From: Aureimonas sp. SK2
Lineage (GTDB): Bacteria; Pseudomonadota; Alphaproteobacteria; Rhizobiales; Rhizobiaceae
Reading direction: 5' to 3'
Assembly (NCBI RefSeq): GCF_029813115.1
Contig: NZ_JAPZDS010000006.1
Coordinates: forward strand, 124,001 to 188,000
Length of the DNA: 64,000 bases
Both the position numbers and the translations under genes were made by a program. The first letter of the stretch is position 1. Every line of letters begins with the position of its first letter. Below, piece by piece: positions 36,280-46,617 of this stretch. Under the pieces are notes generated by a model, which saw nothing but the letters and a program-made list of their open reading frames with translations, did not search any database and was not told where the DNA came from.

Positions 36280-37329
36280 ATGATGCCTTCCGATCCGGCT
36301 GTGCCCGCTCCCCGCGACTTCGACATCGTGTTGGTCCTCAGCGGAGGCAATGCGCTCGGCGCCTTCGAGGCGGGAGCCTTCGAGGTGCTTCATGCTCGTG
36401 GCCTCCAGCCCGACTGGGTCGTCGGGACCTCGATCGGCGCCCTCAACGGCGCTCTCATCGCCGGCACCCCGTCGGAACGCCGCGCGGAGGCGCTTCGAAG
36501 CTTCTGGCGCGTGGCGCCTCCGGAGCGAGGCCAGGCCGACCACCGGGCTTTGCCCTTTCCGTTTTCGCAGATCGAGACCTGGCGCCGCTCGGAAGCGGCT
36601 GCCTGGACCGTGGCCGCCGGACGGCCGGGTCTCTTCGGGCCGTTTCTATCGGCCATGGCGCCCTGGGCCGTGCGCGAGCCCTCGCTGTTCGAGACCGGAC
36701 AGATGCTCCGCACGCTCGAACGGCTGGTGGATTTCGAACGCCTGAACAAAGGCGCTTGTCGCTACAGTGCGACCGCGGTGGATCTCGAAAGTGGCGAAGA
36801 CGTCATCTTCGATAGCCGGCGGCACACGGTCGACGCACGGCATGTTCAGGCCAGCGCGGCGTTGCCCGTGCTCTTTCCACCGGTCGAAATCGCGGGTCGC
36901 TGGCACGTCGATGGCGGCCTGTCCGCCAACCTGCCGCTCGATCCGGTTTTCGCCGAGCCCCCGGCGCGTCCCATGCTCTGCATCGCGGTCGATCTCGTCC
37001 CGCTCCGCCGGCCGCGCCCTCGAACGCTCGGCGAGATCGCGAGCCGTTCCCAGGACCTGATTTTCGCGACCCAATCGCGACGCTCCATCGCTCGGTGGCA
37101 GTCCGTCTATGCCGGACGCGACGACGTGCAGGCGACCCTTCTGCGTATCGCCTACGAGCGGCAAGGCGAGGAGATCGCCGCCAAGGCGTTCGACTTTTCG
37201 GAGCCTACGGTCGGAAAGCGCTGGCGAGACGGCATGCACGCGATGGAGGCGGCCCTCCTGCGCCTGCCCGATGCGTGTCCGCTCCAGCGCCGGGGTCTCA
37301 CCTTGATCGACGGCGAAGGCGACCCTTGA
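36280..37329 (+). CDS. Patatin-like phospholipase
   Basis: Lipid acyl hydrolase with a Ser-Asp dyad, 349 residues. The oxyanion loop is LVLSGGNALGAFEAGAFEVL, the nucleophile Ser51 is in GTSIG, and the catalytic Asp211 is in VDGGL. No signal peptide is visible, so it acts in the cytoplasm or at the membrane face, or is exported by another route. The ATG at 36280 (ATGATG) is the closest start to the domain. The frame is open back to 36163, inside the upstream gene, without conserved sequence. Confidence 0.9.
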   Translation: MMPSDPAVPAPRDFDIVLVLSGGNALGAFEAGAFEVLHARGLQPDWVVGTSIGALNGALIAGTPSERRAEALRSFWRVAPPERGQADHRALPFPFSQIETWRRSEAAAWTVAAGRPGLFGPFLSAMAPWAVREPSLFETGQMLRTLERLVDFERLNKGACRYSATAVDLESGEDVIFDSRRHTVDARHVQASAALPVLFPPVEIAGRWHVDGGLSANLPLDPVFAEPPARPMLCIAVDLVPLRRPRPRTLGEIASRSQDLIFATQSRRSIARWQSVYAGRDDVQATLLRIAYERQGEEIAAKAFDFSEPTVGKRWRDGMHAMEAALLRLPDACPLQRRGLTLIDGEGDP

Positions 37330-37362
37330 GCGTGCCGTCGACGATCGACGGTCGCGCTCCGA

Positions 37363-37542
37363 TCAGCTTCTCGCGTCAGGGCGGAGGCGGGGCGGATCGC
37401 GGCGCAGCCACGGCGTGCCTTGCCCGTACTGGGCCATGCGGTTCGAGCCCGCCGACGATGCCCAAGCGTCATGGGTCATGTCCGTCGGCTGGCGGTTGTT
37501 GTCGGCGACGATTTCTTCGGCTTGGGGCGACAGGTACGACAT
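37363..37542 (-). CDS. Small conserved-looking protein of unknown function
   Basis: A 59-residue hydrophilic product starting MSYLSPQAEEIVADNNRQP. An excellent AGGAGG is placed 7 nt before the ATG, which is the main evidence that it is a gene. No membrane segment, signal or known motif is seen. It lies between patatin and typA on the minus strand, and is convergent with patatin. The frame is open further upstream to 37665, but only this start has an SD. I do not recognise the family. Confidence 0.55.
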   Translation of the reverse strand: MSYLSPQAEEIVADNNRQPTDMTHDAWASSAGSNRMAQYGQGTPWLRRDPPRLRPDARS

Positions 37543-37645
37543 CGGCCATCCTCCTCTTCGGGGAAACGGCAGGCCCGGTGCGGCGTTCCTCCCAATGATG
37601 AAGAAACCGGCACGATGATGAAGTCGTGAACAGCCAAACGAAGAA

Positions 37646-37669
37646 GGGGATGCGGCTTCCCGCATCCCC
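37646..37669 (-). terminator. Terminator after typA
   Basis: GGGGATGCGG (37646-37655), loop CTTC, CCGCATCCCC (37660-37669): a perfect 10-bp stem 28 nt after the typA stop. On the minus strand it is followed by TTCTTCGTTT. Confidence 0.75.
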
Positions 37670-37697
37670 TCAATTCAGACCGCTTTGAGTTCGCCGA

Positions 37698-39527
37698 TCA
37701 GGCGACCTTGCGGCTCTTTTCGAAGCGCTTGCGCTCGTTCGGATCGAGATAGAGCTTGCGCAGGCGGATGTTCTTCGGCGTCACCTCGACCAGCTCGTCG
37801 TCCTGGATCCAGGACAGGGCACGGTCGAGCGTCATGCGGATCGGGGTCGTCAGCTTCACCGCCTCGTCCTTGCCGGCGGCGCGGATGTTGGTGAGCTGCT
37901 TGCCCTTGAGGACGTTCACCTCGAGGTCGTTGTCACGGCTGTGGATGCCGATGATCATGCCCTCGTAGACCTTGACGCCCGGATCGATGATCATCGGGCC
38001 GCGGTCCTCGAGGTTGAACATGGCGTAGGCCACGGCCTCGCCGGCGGCGTTGGCGATGAGTACGCCGTTGGTCCGGCCCGCCAGCGCGCCCTTGTAGGGA
38101 GCGTAGGAGTGGAACAGGCGGTTCATGATCGCCGTGCCGCGCGTGTCGGTCAGGAGCTCCGACTGGTAGCCGATCAGGCCGCGGGTCGGCGCGTGGAACA
38201 CGAGGCGCTGGCGACCGCCGCCCGAAGGCCGCAGCTCCTTCATCTCGCCCTTGCGCTCGCTCATCTTCTGGACGACGACGCCCGAATGCTCTTCGTCGAC
38301 GTCGATCACGACCTCTTCGATCGGCTCCAGCGTCTCGCCGGTCGCCTCGTCCTTCTGCATCACGACGCGCGGACGCGAGACGCCGATCTCGAAGCCTTCG
38401 CGGCGCATGGTCTCGATCAGGACGGCGAGCTGCAACTCGCCGCGGCCCGACACGAAGAAGGAGTCCTTGTCCTCCGATTCCTCGATCTTGAGCGCGACGT
38501 TGCCCTCGGCCTCCTTGAAGAGACGGTCGCGGATCACGCGGCTCGTCACCTTGTCGCCTTCGGTGCCTGCGAGCGGGCTGTCGTTGACGATGAAGCTCAT
38601 GGTGACCGTCGGCGGGTCGATCGGCTGCGCCTTGAGCGCCTCCGTCACCGAGGGGTCGCAGAACGTGTCGGCGACGGTCCCCTTCGAAAGGCCCGCGATG
38701 GCGACGATGTCACCGGCTTCGGCGTAGTCGATCGGCGTGCGCTCCAGGCCCCGGAAGGCCAGGATCTTGGAGATGCGGCCGGTCTCGAGCTGCTGGCTCT
38801 CGCCGTTCAGGACCTTGATCGTCTGGTTCGGCTTGATCGAGCCGGACTGGATGCGGCCCGTGATCAGGCGGCCGAGGAACGGGTTGGCCTCGAGGATCGT
38901 GCCGATCATCTTGAAGGGCTCGTCCTTGCCGGCGGTGTCCGGCTCGGGAACGTGCTTGACGATCAGGTCGAACAAGGGCTCCAGGCCTTTGTCCTGCGGG
39001 CCGTCCGGCGCTTCCGCCATCCAGCCGCCGCGGCCCGAACCGTAGAGCACGGGAAAGTCGAGCTGCTCGTCGGTGGCGTCGAGGTTGACGAAGAGATCGA
39101 AGATCTCGTTCAGCACTTCCTCGTGGCGCTCGTCCGGGCGGTCGATCTTGTTGATCGCCACGATCGGCTTCAAGCCGACCTTCAGCGCCTTGCCGAGCAC
39201 GAACTTGGTCTGCGGCATCGGGCCTTCCGACGCGTCGACCAGGATGACGGCGCCGTCCACCATGTTGAGGATGCGCTCCACCTCGCCGCCGAAGTCGGCG
39301 TGGCCCGGAGTGTCGACGATGTTGATCCGCGTGTCCTTCCACTCCACCGAGGTGGCCTTGGCCAGGATCGTGATGCCGCGCTCCTTTTCGAGGTCGTTGG
39401 AGTCCATGGCGCGCTCTTCGGTGCGCTGGTTCTCGCGGAACGAGCCCGACTGGGCGAGGAGCTTGTCGACCAGGGTCGTCTTGCCGTGGTCAACGTGCGC
39501 GATGATCGCGATGTTGCGGAGCTTCAT
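37698..39527 (-). CDS. typA: Translational GTPase TypA/BipA
   Basis: Ribosome-binding GTPase that helps 50S assembly and adaptation to stress and low temperature. The 609-residue protein starts MKLRNIAIIAHVDHGKTTL (G1 P-loop), with RGITILAKA (G2), DTPGHADFGGEVER (G3) and NKIDRPD (G4). The EF-Tu-like domain 2, EF-G domains III and V, and a TypA-specific C-terminal domain follow. Length and motifs are normal. It is followed by a clear terminator and preceded by the M3 peptidase terminator. Confidence 0.97.
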   Translation of the reverse strand: MKLRNIAIIAHVDHGKTTLVDKLLAQSGSFRENQRTEERAMDSNDLEKERGITILAKATSVEWKDTRINIVDTPGHADFGGEVERILNMVDGAVILVDASEGPMPQTKFVLGKALKVGLKPIVAINKIDRPDERHEEVLNEIFDLFVNLDATDEQLDFPVLYGSGRGGWMAEAPDGPQDKGLEPLFDLIVKHVPEPDTAGKDEPFKMIGTILEANPFLGRLITGRIQSGSIKPNQTIKVLNGESQQLETGRISKILAFRGLERTPIDYAEAGDIVAIAGLSKGTVADTFCDPSVTEALKAQPIDPPTVTMSFIVNDSPLAGTEGDKVTSRVIRDRLFKEAEGNVALKIEESEDKDSFFVSGRGELQLAVLIETMRREGFEIGVSRPRVVMQKDEATGETLEPIEEVVIDVDEEHSGVVVQKMSERKGEMKELRPSGGGRQRLVFHAPTRGLIGYQSELLTDTRGTAIMNRLFHSYAPYKGALAGRTNGVLIANAAGEAVAYAMFNLEDRGPMIIDPGVKVYEGMIIGIHSRDNDLEVNVLKGKQLTNIRAAGKDEAVKLTTPIRMTLDRALSWIQDDELVEVTPKNIRLRKLYLDPNERKRFEKSRKVA

Positions 39528-39583
39528 AGGGTCAGGTCACCGGAAGGAGTTGAAACGCGTTTGGAGGCGCGTCTCGAAAGGAA

Positions 39584-39615
39584 ACGGCCCAAGGACGTCG
39601 CGGTCATTGGGCCGT
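39584..39615 (-). terminator. Terminator after the M3 peptidase gene
   Basis: ACGGCCCAA (39584-39592) and TTGGGCCGT (39607-39615) form a perfect 9-bp stem with a 14-nt loop, 39 nt after the peptidase stop. On the minus strand it is followed by TTCCTTTC. It separates this gene from typA. Confidence 0.6.
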
Positions 39616-39654
39616 CCATAACGGATTTTTTGCGAATGCGAAAGGTGGGGCTTG

Positions 39655-41715
39655 TCAGGCCGCGAAGCCGCGCTTCCTCATCAGGGCCTCCGGGTCGGGG
39701 GCGCGGCCGCGGAAGCGCTCGTAGAGCCGGGCCGGATCGTCCGAGTTGCCGGCGGCGTAGACGTGTTCGCGCAAGCGCTGCGCGGTCTGGGCGTCGAACG
39801 GGTTGCCCGTCTCGCCGAAGGCCTCGAAGGCGTCGGCGTCAAGCACCTCCGACCACATGTAGGAATAGTAGCCGGCCGAATAGCCGTCGCCCGAGAAGAT
39901 GTGGGCGAAGTGGGGCGAGCGGTGGCGCATGACGATCTGCCGGGGCATGCCGAGCCCTGCGAGGATCTCTGCCTCGCGCGCCATCGGGTCGGCGGGCGCC
40001 TCGCCTTCCTTGTGGAACAGGAGGTCCACCAGGGCCGAGGCGGTGAACTCCACCGTGTCGAACCCGGCGTCGAAGGTGCGGGCGGCTTCGAGCTTCTCCA
40101 CCTCGGACGCGGGCAGCGGCTCGCCCGTCTCGGCATGGAGCGCATGGCGCTGGAGAATCGCGGGAACGGTCAACCAGTGCTCGTAGAGCTGCGAGGGCAG
40201 TTCCACGAAGTCGCGCGCGACGTTGGTGCCGGCGAGCGAGGGATAGGTCACGTCCGACAGGAGGCCGTGCAGCGCGTGGCCGAACTCGTGGAAGAGCGTG
40301 CGCGCGTCGTCCACCGAGAGGAGCGCGGGCTGGCCCTTGGCGGGCTTGGCGAAGTTGCAGACATTGTAGATCACCGGCGTCTGGCCGCCGTCGATCTTGT
40401 GTTGGGAGCGCAGCGCGCTCATCCAGGCGCCCGAGCGCTTGGAGGTGCGGGCGAAGTAGTCGCCGATGAAGAGGCCGCGCTCGGCGCCGTCGGCGTCGCG
40501 CACCCGCCAGACGCGCGCGTCCGGGTGCCAGGCGCGGATCGCGGGCAGGGGCTCGAAGGTGAGGCCGAAGAGACGGCCCGCGACGTCGAAGGCGGCGTCG
40601 ATCATGCGGTCGAGCTGGAAGAAGCTCTTCAGGGCGCCTTCATCGATCGCGAACTCCGCCTGCCGGCGCTTTTCGGCATAGAAGCGCCAGTCGGAGGCCG
40701 CCAGCGGCGCGTTGTCGCCTTCGCCGGCCGCGAGCGCCGCGAGCTTGGCCGCATCGCCCTCCGCCCGCTCGCGCGCCTTGTCCCAGACGCGGCGCAGAAG
40801 GGCCTCCACCGTGTCCGGCGCCTTGGCCATCGTGTCGTCGAGCTTGTAGTGGGCGAAGGAGGGGAAGCCGAGGAGCTTCGCCTTTTCCGCGCGCAGCTGC
40901 AGGATCTCGGCAAGCACAGGACGGTTGTCGGTCGCGTCCGCCCGTTCCCCCCGTCGGGTCCAGGCGTCGAACACCTCCTCGCGAAGCGCGCGGTCCGGGC
41001 TATAGGTGAGGAAGGGCACGACGATGGAGCGCGAGAGGGTGACGACATGGCCGGACAGGCCGCGCTCCTCCGCCGCGTCCGCCATGGCCGAGACGAGGAA
41101 GGCCGGCAGGCCGGCGAGGTCGGCCTCCGTCACGGGGCGCGCATAGGCGCTCTCGTCGGCGAGGACGTTCTGCGAGAAGCGCGTGCCGAGTTCGGCAAGG
41201 CGGGCGTTGATGTCGGCGAAGCGCTGACGGTCTTCGCCCTCCAGCTTCGCTCCCGAGCGCACGAAGCCGGCATGGGTGCGCTCCAGGAGCCGCAGCGCCT
41301 GCGCGCCCAGCCCCGCCGCGTGGCGCCGCTCGTGCAGCACGTCGATCCGCGCGAACAGGTCGGCGTTCAGCGAGATGCGCGATCCGTGGCGCGAGAGCTT
41401 GGGCGAGACCTCGCGTTCGACCGCCTGGATGCCTTCGTTGGTGTTGGCGCCGGCCAGGGTGAAGAACAGCGCGGCGACACGCGACAGGGGACGGCCCGCG
41501 CGCTCCAGGGCCAGGATCGTGTTCTCGAAGTCCGGCTCGCCGGATCCTTTCGCGATCGCCTCGATTTCAGCCGCATGTGCTTCCATCGCCCGGTCGAACG
41601 CTTCGGAAAAGTCCGTCGGCGTCAGGCTCGCGAAGTCGGGCAGGAGTTGACCTTGGGGAAAGGCGAAGCGTGTATCAAAAGCCTCAATTCGAGATTCTGT
41701 CATGTTTAGAACCAT
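39655..41715 (-). CDS. M3 family oligopeptidase (oligopeptidase A / Dcp-like)
   Basis: Zinc metallopeptidase that degrades short peptides in the cytoplasm. The 686-residue protein carries HEFGHALH (zinc His pair and catalytic Glu) in DARTLFHEFGHALHG, with the downstream Glu ligand in RDFVELPSQLYEHW. GYSAGYYSYMWSEV near the C-terminus is also typical. Two starts are close: ATG 41715 with GGGAAG about 11 nt upstream, and ATG 41703. It is divergent from the MarR gene. Confidence 0.95.
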   Translation of the reverse strand: MVLNMTESRIEAFDTRFAFPQGQLLPDFASLTPTDFSEAFDRAMEAHAAEIEAIAKGSGEPDFENTILALERAGRPLSRVAALFFTLAGANTNEGIQAVEREVSPKLSRHGSRISLNADLFARIDVLHERRHAAGLGAQALRLLERTHAGFVRSGAKLEGEDRQRFADINARLAELGTRFSQNVLADESAYARPVTEADLAGLPAFLVSAMADAAEERGLSGHVVTLSRSIVVPFLTYSPDRALREEVFDAWTRRGERADATDNRPVLAEILQLRAEKAKLLGFPSFAHYKLDDTMAKAPDTVEALLRRVWDKARERAEGDAAKLAALAAGEGDNAPLAASDWRFYAEKRRQAEFAIDEGALKSFFQLDRMIDAAFDVAGRLFGLTFEPLPAIRAWHPDARVWRVRDADGAERGLFIGDYFARTSKRSGAWMSALRSQHKIDGGQTPVIYNVCNFAKPAKGQPALLSVDDARTLFHEFGHALHGLLSDVTYPSLAGTNVARDFVELPSQLYEHWLTVPAILQRHALHAETGEPLPASEVEKLEAARTFDAGFDTVEFTASALVDLLFHKEGEAPADPMAREAEILAGLGMPRQIVMRHRSPHFAHIFSGDGYSAGYYSYMWSEVLDADAFEAFGETGNPFDAQTAQRLREHVYAAGNSDDPARLYERFRGRAPDPEALMRKRGFAA

Positions 41716-41835
41716 TTTCAGAGAATCTTCCCTTGCCCGTAGCCATCGAATGAAGGACATGGTGCAGGCGATGCGTGACGGCTCGGCTGTGGAAGGAACA
41801 GCCTTTCTTTTGGCTGATGTAGAAGGCAGCGACCA

Positions 41836-42345
41836 GTGCCAGACTTGACGATGGGAAATGCGTTCGGGTTTCTGCTCACGGACACATCGCGACTTTTCCG
41901 ACAATATTTCGAGAAGACCGTCGCCGAAAACGGGCTGGGGCTTACGCCGGGTGAAATCCGCGCCCTCGGCCATGTGATCCGCTTTCGCGGCTCGCGACAA
42001 GCGATTCTCGCCGAGCGCATGGGCGTCGAGCCCATGACCCTCTCGGCCTATCTGGACCGGCTCGAGGCGCGCAAGCTGATCCACCGCACCATGGATCCGA
42101 ACGACCGCCGGGCGAAGCTCATCGAGCCGACGGAGGACGCCTTCCGCATCATGCGCGAGCTCGATCCGCTGTTCGACAAGATCTACGCCTATGCCACACA
42201 GGGCCTTTCCGAGGGCCAGATCCGGGAAGTGGGCGAGGCGCTGAAGATCATCCGCAGCAACCTGACGACGGATCCTCAGCTGGAGGAGCCCGTCAACCTC
42301 CTCTGCACCGAGAACCCGCTGCACCCCGGTTCCGGGACCGCCTGA
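41836..42345 (+). CDS. MarR family transcriptional regulator
   Basis: A 169-residue winged-helix regulator. The HTH is seen in RQAILAERMGVEPMTLSAYLDRLEARKLI (helix pair LAERMGVEP and MTLSAYLDRLEA) and the wing in RTMDPNDRRAKLIEPT. The chosen start is GTG 41836; the ATG at 41851 is possible. It lies 120 nt from the divergent M3 peptidase gene and ends only 4 nt from the convergent monooxygenase stop. Its targets may include the peptidase or itself, but no operator was recognised. Confidence 0.9.
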   Translation: MPDLTMGNAFGFLLTDTSRLFRQYFEKTVAENGLGLTPGEIRALGHVIRFRGSRQAILAERMGVEPMTLSAYLDRLEARKLIHRTMDPNDRRAKLIEPTEDAFRIMRELDPLFDKIYAYATQGLSEGQIREVGEALKIIRSNLTTDPQLEEPVNLLCTENPLHPGSGTA

Positions 42346-42349
42346 TCCC

Positions 42350-43363
42350 CTATTCGGCGGCCTGCGCGACGCTCGCGCCGAGCCCCTGCATCGCCTCCGC
42401 CGCCAGCGCGAAGGAGCGCACGCGCGCGGCGTGATCGTGGATCTGCCCGGTCAGGATCACCTCGTCCGGCCGGTAGCGCGAGATCAGCCGCTCCAGCCCC
42501 TCGCGAACCCGCGCCGGGCCGCCCACCACGGAAATCCGCAGCGCTTCGTCGACCATGGCGCGGGCGCCCGCGTCCAGAACCGCGTCGATGTCGTCCACCG
42601 GCCGGGGCAGGGGACCGGGCTGGCCCGAGCGCAGGCGGGCGAAGGCCTGCTGCATCGAGGACTGAAGGCGCCGACCCTCCGCATCGGTCTCGGCGGCGAA
42701 GACGTTGATCGCCAGCATGAAATGCGGCTTGTCCCATTCGGCCGAGGGACGGAACGTCTGGCGGTAGATCTCCACCGCGTCGTCCAGCGCCTGCGGCGCG
42801 AAATGCGAGGCGAAGGCGTAGGGCAGGCCGAGATGGGCGGCGAGCTGCGCGCCGTAGAGGCTGGAGCCGAGGATCCAGACCGGGACATGCGTTCCGGTGC
42901 CCGGAACGGCCCGCAGGCGCTGGTCGGCTCGCGCGTCGGCGAAGTAGCTCATCAGCTCGACCACGTCCTGCGGGAAACTGTCCGAGCTTTCGAGGTTCCG
43001 GCGCAACGCGCGGGCGGTCATCATGTCCGTGCCCGGCGCGCGGCCGAGGCCGAGGTCGATCCGGTCGGGATGGAGGGTCGCCAGCGTTCCGAACTGCTCG
43101 GCGATCACCAGCGGCGCGTGGTTCGGGAGCATGATGCCGCCCGCGCCGACGCGGATGGTGCTCGTGCCCGCAGCCACGTGGCCGATCACCACCGCCGTCG
43201 CGGCGCTGGCGATGCCCGTCATGTTGTGGTGCTCGGCGAGCCAGAAGCGCCGGTAGCCGAGCCGCTCGGCCTGCCGCGCCAGATCCAGCGAGTTGCGAAG
43301 AGCGTCGGCCGCCGTGCCGCCTTCGGGAATGGGCGACAGATCGAGAACGGAATAGGGGATCAT
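42350..43363 (-). CDS. LLM class flavin-dependent oxidoreductase (luciferase-like)
   Basis: FMN- or F420-type monooxygenase of the bacterial luciferase superfamily, 337 residues. It starts [18 protein letters not shown], followed by [31 protein letters not shown] and [12 protein letters not shown]. These features are typical of the rhizobial group annotated as MsnO8-like or LuxA-like. AGGGAAG precedes the ATG by about 8 nt. The substrate is unknown. The ORF extends 5' to 43519 without family similarity. Confidence 0.92.
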   Translation of the reverse strand: MIPYSVLDLSPIPEGGTAADALRNSLDLARQAERLGYRRFWLAEHHNMTGIASAATAVVIGHVAAGTSTIRVGAGGIMLPNHAPLVIAEQFGTLATLHPDRIDLGLGRAPGTDMMTARALRRNLESSDSFPQDVVELMSYFADARADQRLRAVPGTGTHVPVWILGSSLYGAQLAAHLGLPYAFASHFAPQALDDAVEIYRQTFRPSAEWDKPHFMLAINVFAAETDAEGRRLQSSMQQAFARLRSGQPGPLPRPVDDIDAVLDAGARAMVDEALRISVVGGPARVREGLERLISRYRPDEVILTGQIHDHAARVRSFALAAEAMQGLGASVAQAAE

Positions 43364-43545
43364 CGTTCGGCTTCCCTGTGTCTGTCCAACCCATTTGGTC
43401 GGCGGAACACGCAATTGTAAGAGCCGCGAAGCATTCAACCTCGTGTTCGTGATTGCAGCACCTCGCCTCCTGCGGTTGTCTGGGCGAAGACGGCTAGGGC
43501 GGGAGGCCCGGAGTCGCATCGACGGCCGCGGATCGGGAGGGTCTT

Positions 43546-45324
43546 TTGCCGCAATCCATTCTGTTCATTCTGGCATTGCTGCCGATCGCCGTGGTGCTCG
43601 TGCTCCTCGTCGTGATGCGGCGCTCGGCCAAGCTGGCCATGCTGGTCGCCTATGTGACGGCCGTGGTGCTGGCGCTCGCCGTCTGGGGGCAGAACGTCGG
43701 GACCGTCGCCGGAGCGACCGTCAACGGTCTCGTGACTGCTCTGACGCTGCTGTTCATCATCTTCGGCGCCATCCTGCTCCTTCAGACCGTGCAGGAAAGC
43801 GGCGCCATCCGGGCCATTCGCGACGGGTTCACGGACCTGTCGCCCGATCGGCGAATCCAGGCCCTGATCGTCGCCTGGCTCTTCGGATCGATGATCGAAG
43901 GCGCGTCGGGCTTCGGGACGCCGGCTGCGGTCGCAGCGCCGCTCCTGGTCGCGATCGGCTTCCCGGCCATGGCGGCCGTGCTCGTCACCCTGATCATCCA
44001 GTCGACGCCCGTGTCCTTCGGCGCGGTGGGGACGCCGATGCTGGTCGGGGTCGGAACGGGCCTTTCCAACAGCGAAGTCGTGACCCAGAGCATCGCGCCG
44101 CTGACGCTGTCGGACTACGTGGTGCAGCTTGCCGTCAACGTCGCGCTGGTCCATGCCCTCGTCGGCTTCGTCATTCCGCTGATCATGGTCGGCATGCTGA
44201 CGCGCTTCTTCGGCGCCGAACGATCGTTCCGCGAAGGCTTCGCCGTCTGGCCTTTCGCCTTGTTCTGCGGCTTCGCCTTCACCGTTCCCTACTTCCTCGT
44301 CGCGCTGCTGCTCGGCCCGGAATTTCCTTCGCTGCTCGGCGGTCTGATCGGGCTCGCGATCGTTGTGCCGGCGGCCCGTCGCGGCTTTCTCATGCCGGTG
44401 ACGCGCTTCGACTTCCCGACGCGGGCGGGCTGGAACGAAAGCTGGTTCGGACGCATGCAGGCGACGGACGTCGCCGAGAGCGCCGCGGTCCAAGGCCGCG
44501 GAATTTCGCTCCTGCGGGCCTGGTCGCCCTATCTCGTGGTCGCGGTCCTTCTGGTCGCGACACGGACGATCGCACCGCTCAAAAGCGCGCTGACCTCGCC
44601 CGATGCCACGATCGCCTTCACCGACCTTTTTGGATCGGGCATCAACGCGAGCGCTCAGCTCCTGTATTCGCCGGGCATGATCCTGATCCTCGCCTCGCTC
44701 CTTTCGTTCCTGATCTTCCGAATGTCCGGCAGCGCTTATGGCCGGGCGTGGCGCAATTCCGCCTCGACCATGGTGGCGGCGGCACCCGCGCTGCTGATCG
44801 CCGTGCCGATGGTGCAGGTCTTCATCAACACGGGGCGCGGCCCGCTGGAGTCCATGCCGCTCGTGCTCGCCGAGACGGTCGCCAGCGTGACAGGCAGCTT
44901 CTGGCCGCTGTTCTCGCCGCTGATCGGTGCGCTCGGAGCCTTCGTCGCCGGCTCGAACACCGTGTCCAACATGATGTTCTCGCTGTTCCAGTTCTCCGCT
45001 GCCGAGCAGATCGGGTTGACGGGCCTGTCCACCATTCTGGTCGTCACGCTGCAGGCGGTCGGCGGAGCGGCCGGCAACATGATCTGCGTCCACAATGTCG
45101 TAGCGGCCTCGGCCGTCGTCGGTCTCACCGACCGCGAGGGCGATGTGATCCGGATGACGCTGATTCCGATGGCCTACTACACGCTTCAGGCGGGGCTGAT
45201 CGGGATGGCGCTGATCTCGGGGGGCATCTGGTGGGCGCTGGCCGCTGTCTGGCTCGCCGTCGTGCTGACGGCGATGCTGCTCAACCGGGGTCGCACCGTG
45301 CCTGTCTCGGCCGCGACGGCGTAA
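43546..45324 (+). CDS. L-lactate permease family transporter (LctP)
   Basis: Inner-membrane transporter for lactate or glycolate with proton symport. The 592-residue protein has about 13-14 hydrophobic helices and the family segments [21 protein letters not shown] and [17 protein letters not shown]. The C-terminal part contains [18 protein letters not shown] and [17 protein letters not shown]. The start is TTG, preceded by GGGAGG at 5 nt. No lactate dehydrogenase gene is adjacent, so the substrate is from family only. Confidence 0.93.
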   Translation: MPQSILFILALLPIAVVLVLLVVMRRSAKLAMLVAYVTAVVLALAVWGQNVGTVAGATVNGLVTALTLLFIIFGAILLLQTVQESGAIRAIRDGFTDLSPDRRIQALIVAWLFGSMIEGASGFGTPAAVAAPLLVAIGFPAMAAVLVTLIIQSTPVSFGAVGTPMLVGVGTGLSNSEVVTQSIAPLTLSDYVVQLAVNVALVHALVGFVIPLIMVGMLTRFFGAERSFREGFAVWPFALFCGFAFTVPYFLVALLLGPEFPSLLGGLIGLAIVVPAARRGFLMPVTRFDFPTRAGWNESWFGRMQATDVAESAAVQGRGISLLRAWSPYLVVAVLLVATRTIAPLKSALTSPDATIAFTDLFGSGINASAQLLYSPGMILILASLLSFLIFRMSGSAYGRAWRNSASTMVAAAPALLIAVPMVQVFINTGRGPLESMPLVLAETVASVTGSFWPLFSPLIGALGAFVAGSNTVSNMMFSLFQFSAAEQIGLTGLSTILVVTLQAVGGAAGNMICVHNVVAASAVVGLTDREGDVIRMTLIPMAYYTLQAGLIGMALISGGIWWALAAVWLAVVLTAMLLNRGRTVPVSAATA

Positions 45325-45344
45325 GGTACCTGTCGTTAAAGCAG

Positions 45345-45377
45345 AAAGGGCCGGCGGATCGCTCCGCCGGCCCTTTT
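45345..45377. terminator. Bidirectional terminator between lctP and argG
   Basis: AAAGGGCCGGCGGA (45345-45358), loop TCGC, TCCGCCGGCCCTTTT (45363-45377). The 14-bp stem with T4 on the plus strand and TTTC on the minus strand serves both convergent genes. Confidence 0.85.
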
Positions 45378-45396
45378 CGCATTGACCGCCCGTGGC

Positions 45397-46617
45397 TTAG
45401 AGGCCGTTGCGCTTGGCCAACGTGCGCAGGCGCAGGGCGTTGAGCTTGATGAAGCCGGCGGCGTCCTTCTGGTCGTAGGCGCCCTGGTCGTCCTCGAAGG
45501 TGACCAGCTTGTCGGAATAGAGCGACTTCGGGCTCGTGCGGCCGGTGACCATGACGTTGCCCTTGTAGAGCTTCAGCGTCACTTCGCCCTCGACATGCTC
45601 CTGGCTCTTGTCGATCAGCGCCTGCAGCATCTCGCGCTCGGGGCTGAACCAGAAGCCGTAGTAGATGAGTTCGGCATAGCGCGGCATCAGCTCGTCCTTG
45701 AGGTGCGCGGCGCCGCGATCCAGCGTGATGCTCTCGATCGCGCGGTGCGCGGCGAGCAGGATCGTGCCGCCCGGCGTCTCGTAGACGCCGCGCGACTTCA
45801 TGCCGACGAAGCGGTTCTCCACGAGGTCGAGGCGGCCGATGCCGTTGTCACGGCCGTAGTCGTTGAGCTTGGCAAGCAGCGAGGCGGGCGACAGGCGCTC
45901 CCCGTTGATCGATACCGCATCGCCGCGCTCGAAGCCGACGGTGATGACGGTTGCCTTGTCGGGCGCGGCCTCCGGCGAGATCGTGCGCATGTGGACGTAT
46001 TCCGGGGCCTCGACGCTCGGGTCCTCGAGCACCTTTCCTTCCGACGAGGAGTGCAGGAGGTTGGCGTCCACGGAGAAAGGCGCTTCGCCCTTCTTGTCCT
46101 TGGCGACGGGGATCTGGTGCTTTTCGGCGAAGTCCAGAAGGTCGGTGCGGCTCTTGAACGACCAGTCGCGCCAGGGGGCGATGATCTTGATGTCGGGATT
46201 CAACGCATAGGCCGACAGCTCGAAGCGGACCTGATCGTTGCCCTTGCCGGTGGCGCCGTGGGCGATCGCGTCGGCGCCGGTGCGCTTGGCGATGTCGATG
46301 AGGTGCTTGGAAATCAGCGGCCGGGCGATCGAGGTGCCCAGAAGATAGACGCCTTCGTATGTCGCGTTGGCGCGGAACATCGGGAACACGAAGTCGCGCA
46401 CGAACTCCTCGCGCACGTCCTCGATGAAGATCTCCTTGATGCCCAGCATCTCGGCCTTGCGGCGCGCGGGCTCGAGCTCCTCGCCCTGCCCGAGATCTGC
46501 GGTGAAGGTGACGACCTCCGCGTTCAGCTCGGTCTGGAGCCACTTCAGGATGATCGAGGTGTCGAGGCCGCCGGAATAGGCGAGAACGACCTTCTTGACG
46601 TCGCGCGGAAGAGCCAT
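45397..46617 (-). CDS. argG: Argininosuccinate synthase
   Basis: Cytoplasmic enzyme joining citrulline and aspartate with ATP to argininosuccinate, the penultimate step of arginine synthesis. The 406-residue protein starts [21 protein letters not shown] with the PP-loop [24 protein letters not shown] and the C-terminal [13 protein letters not shown] are conserved. The frame is open further upstream through the broken PAP2 gene, but the ATG at 46617 is the family start. Confidence 0.97.
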   Translation of the reverse strand: MALPRDVKKVVLAYSGGLDTSIILKWLQTELNAEVVTFTADLGQGEELEPARRKAEMLGIKEIFIEDVREEFVRDFVFPMFRANATYEGVYLLGTSIARPLISKHLIDIAKRTGADAIAHGATGKGNDQVRFELSAYALNPDIKIIAPWRDWSFKSRTDLLDFAEKHQIPVAKDKKGEAPFSVDANLLHSSSEGKVLEDPSVEAPEYVHMRTISPEAAPDKATVITVGFERGDAVSINGERLSPASLLAKLNDYGRDNGIGRLDLVENRFVGMKSRGVYETPGGTILLAAHRAIESITLDRGAAHLKDELMPRYAELIYYGFWFSPEREMLQALIDKSQEHVEGEVTLKLYKGNVMVTGRTSPKSLYSDKLVTFEDDQGAYDQKDAAGFIKLNALRLRTLAKRNGL

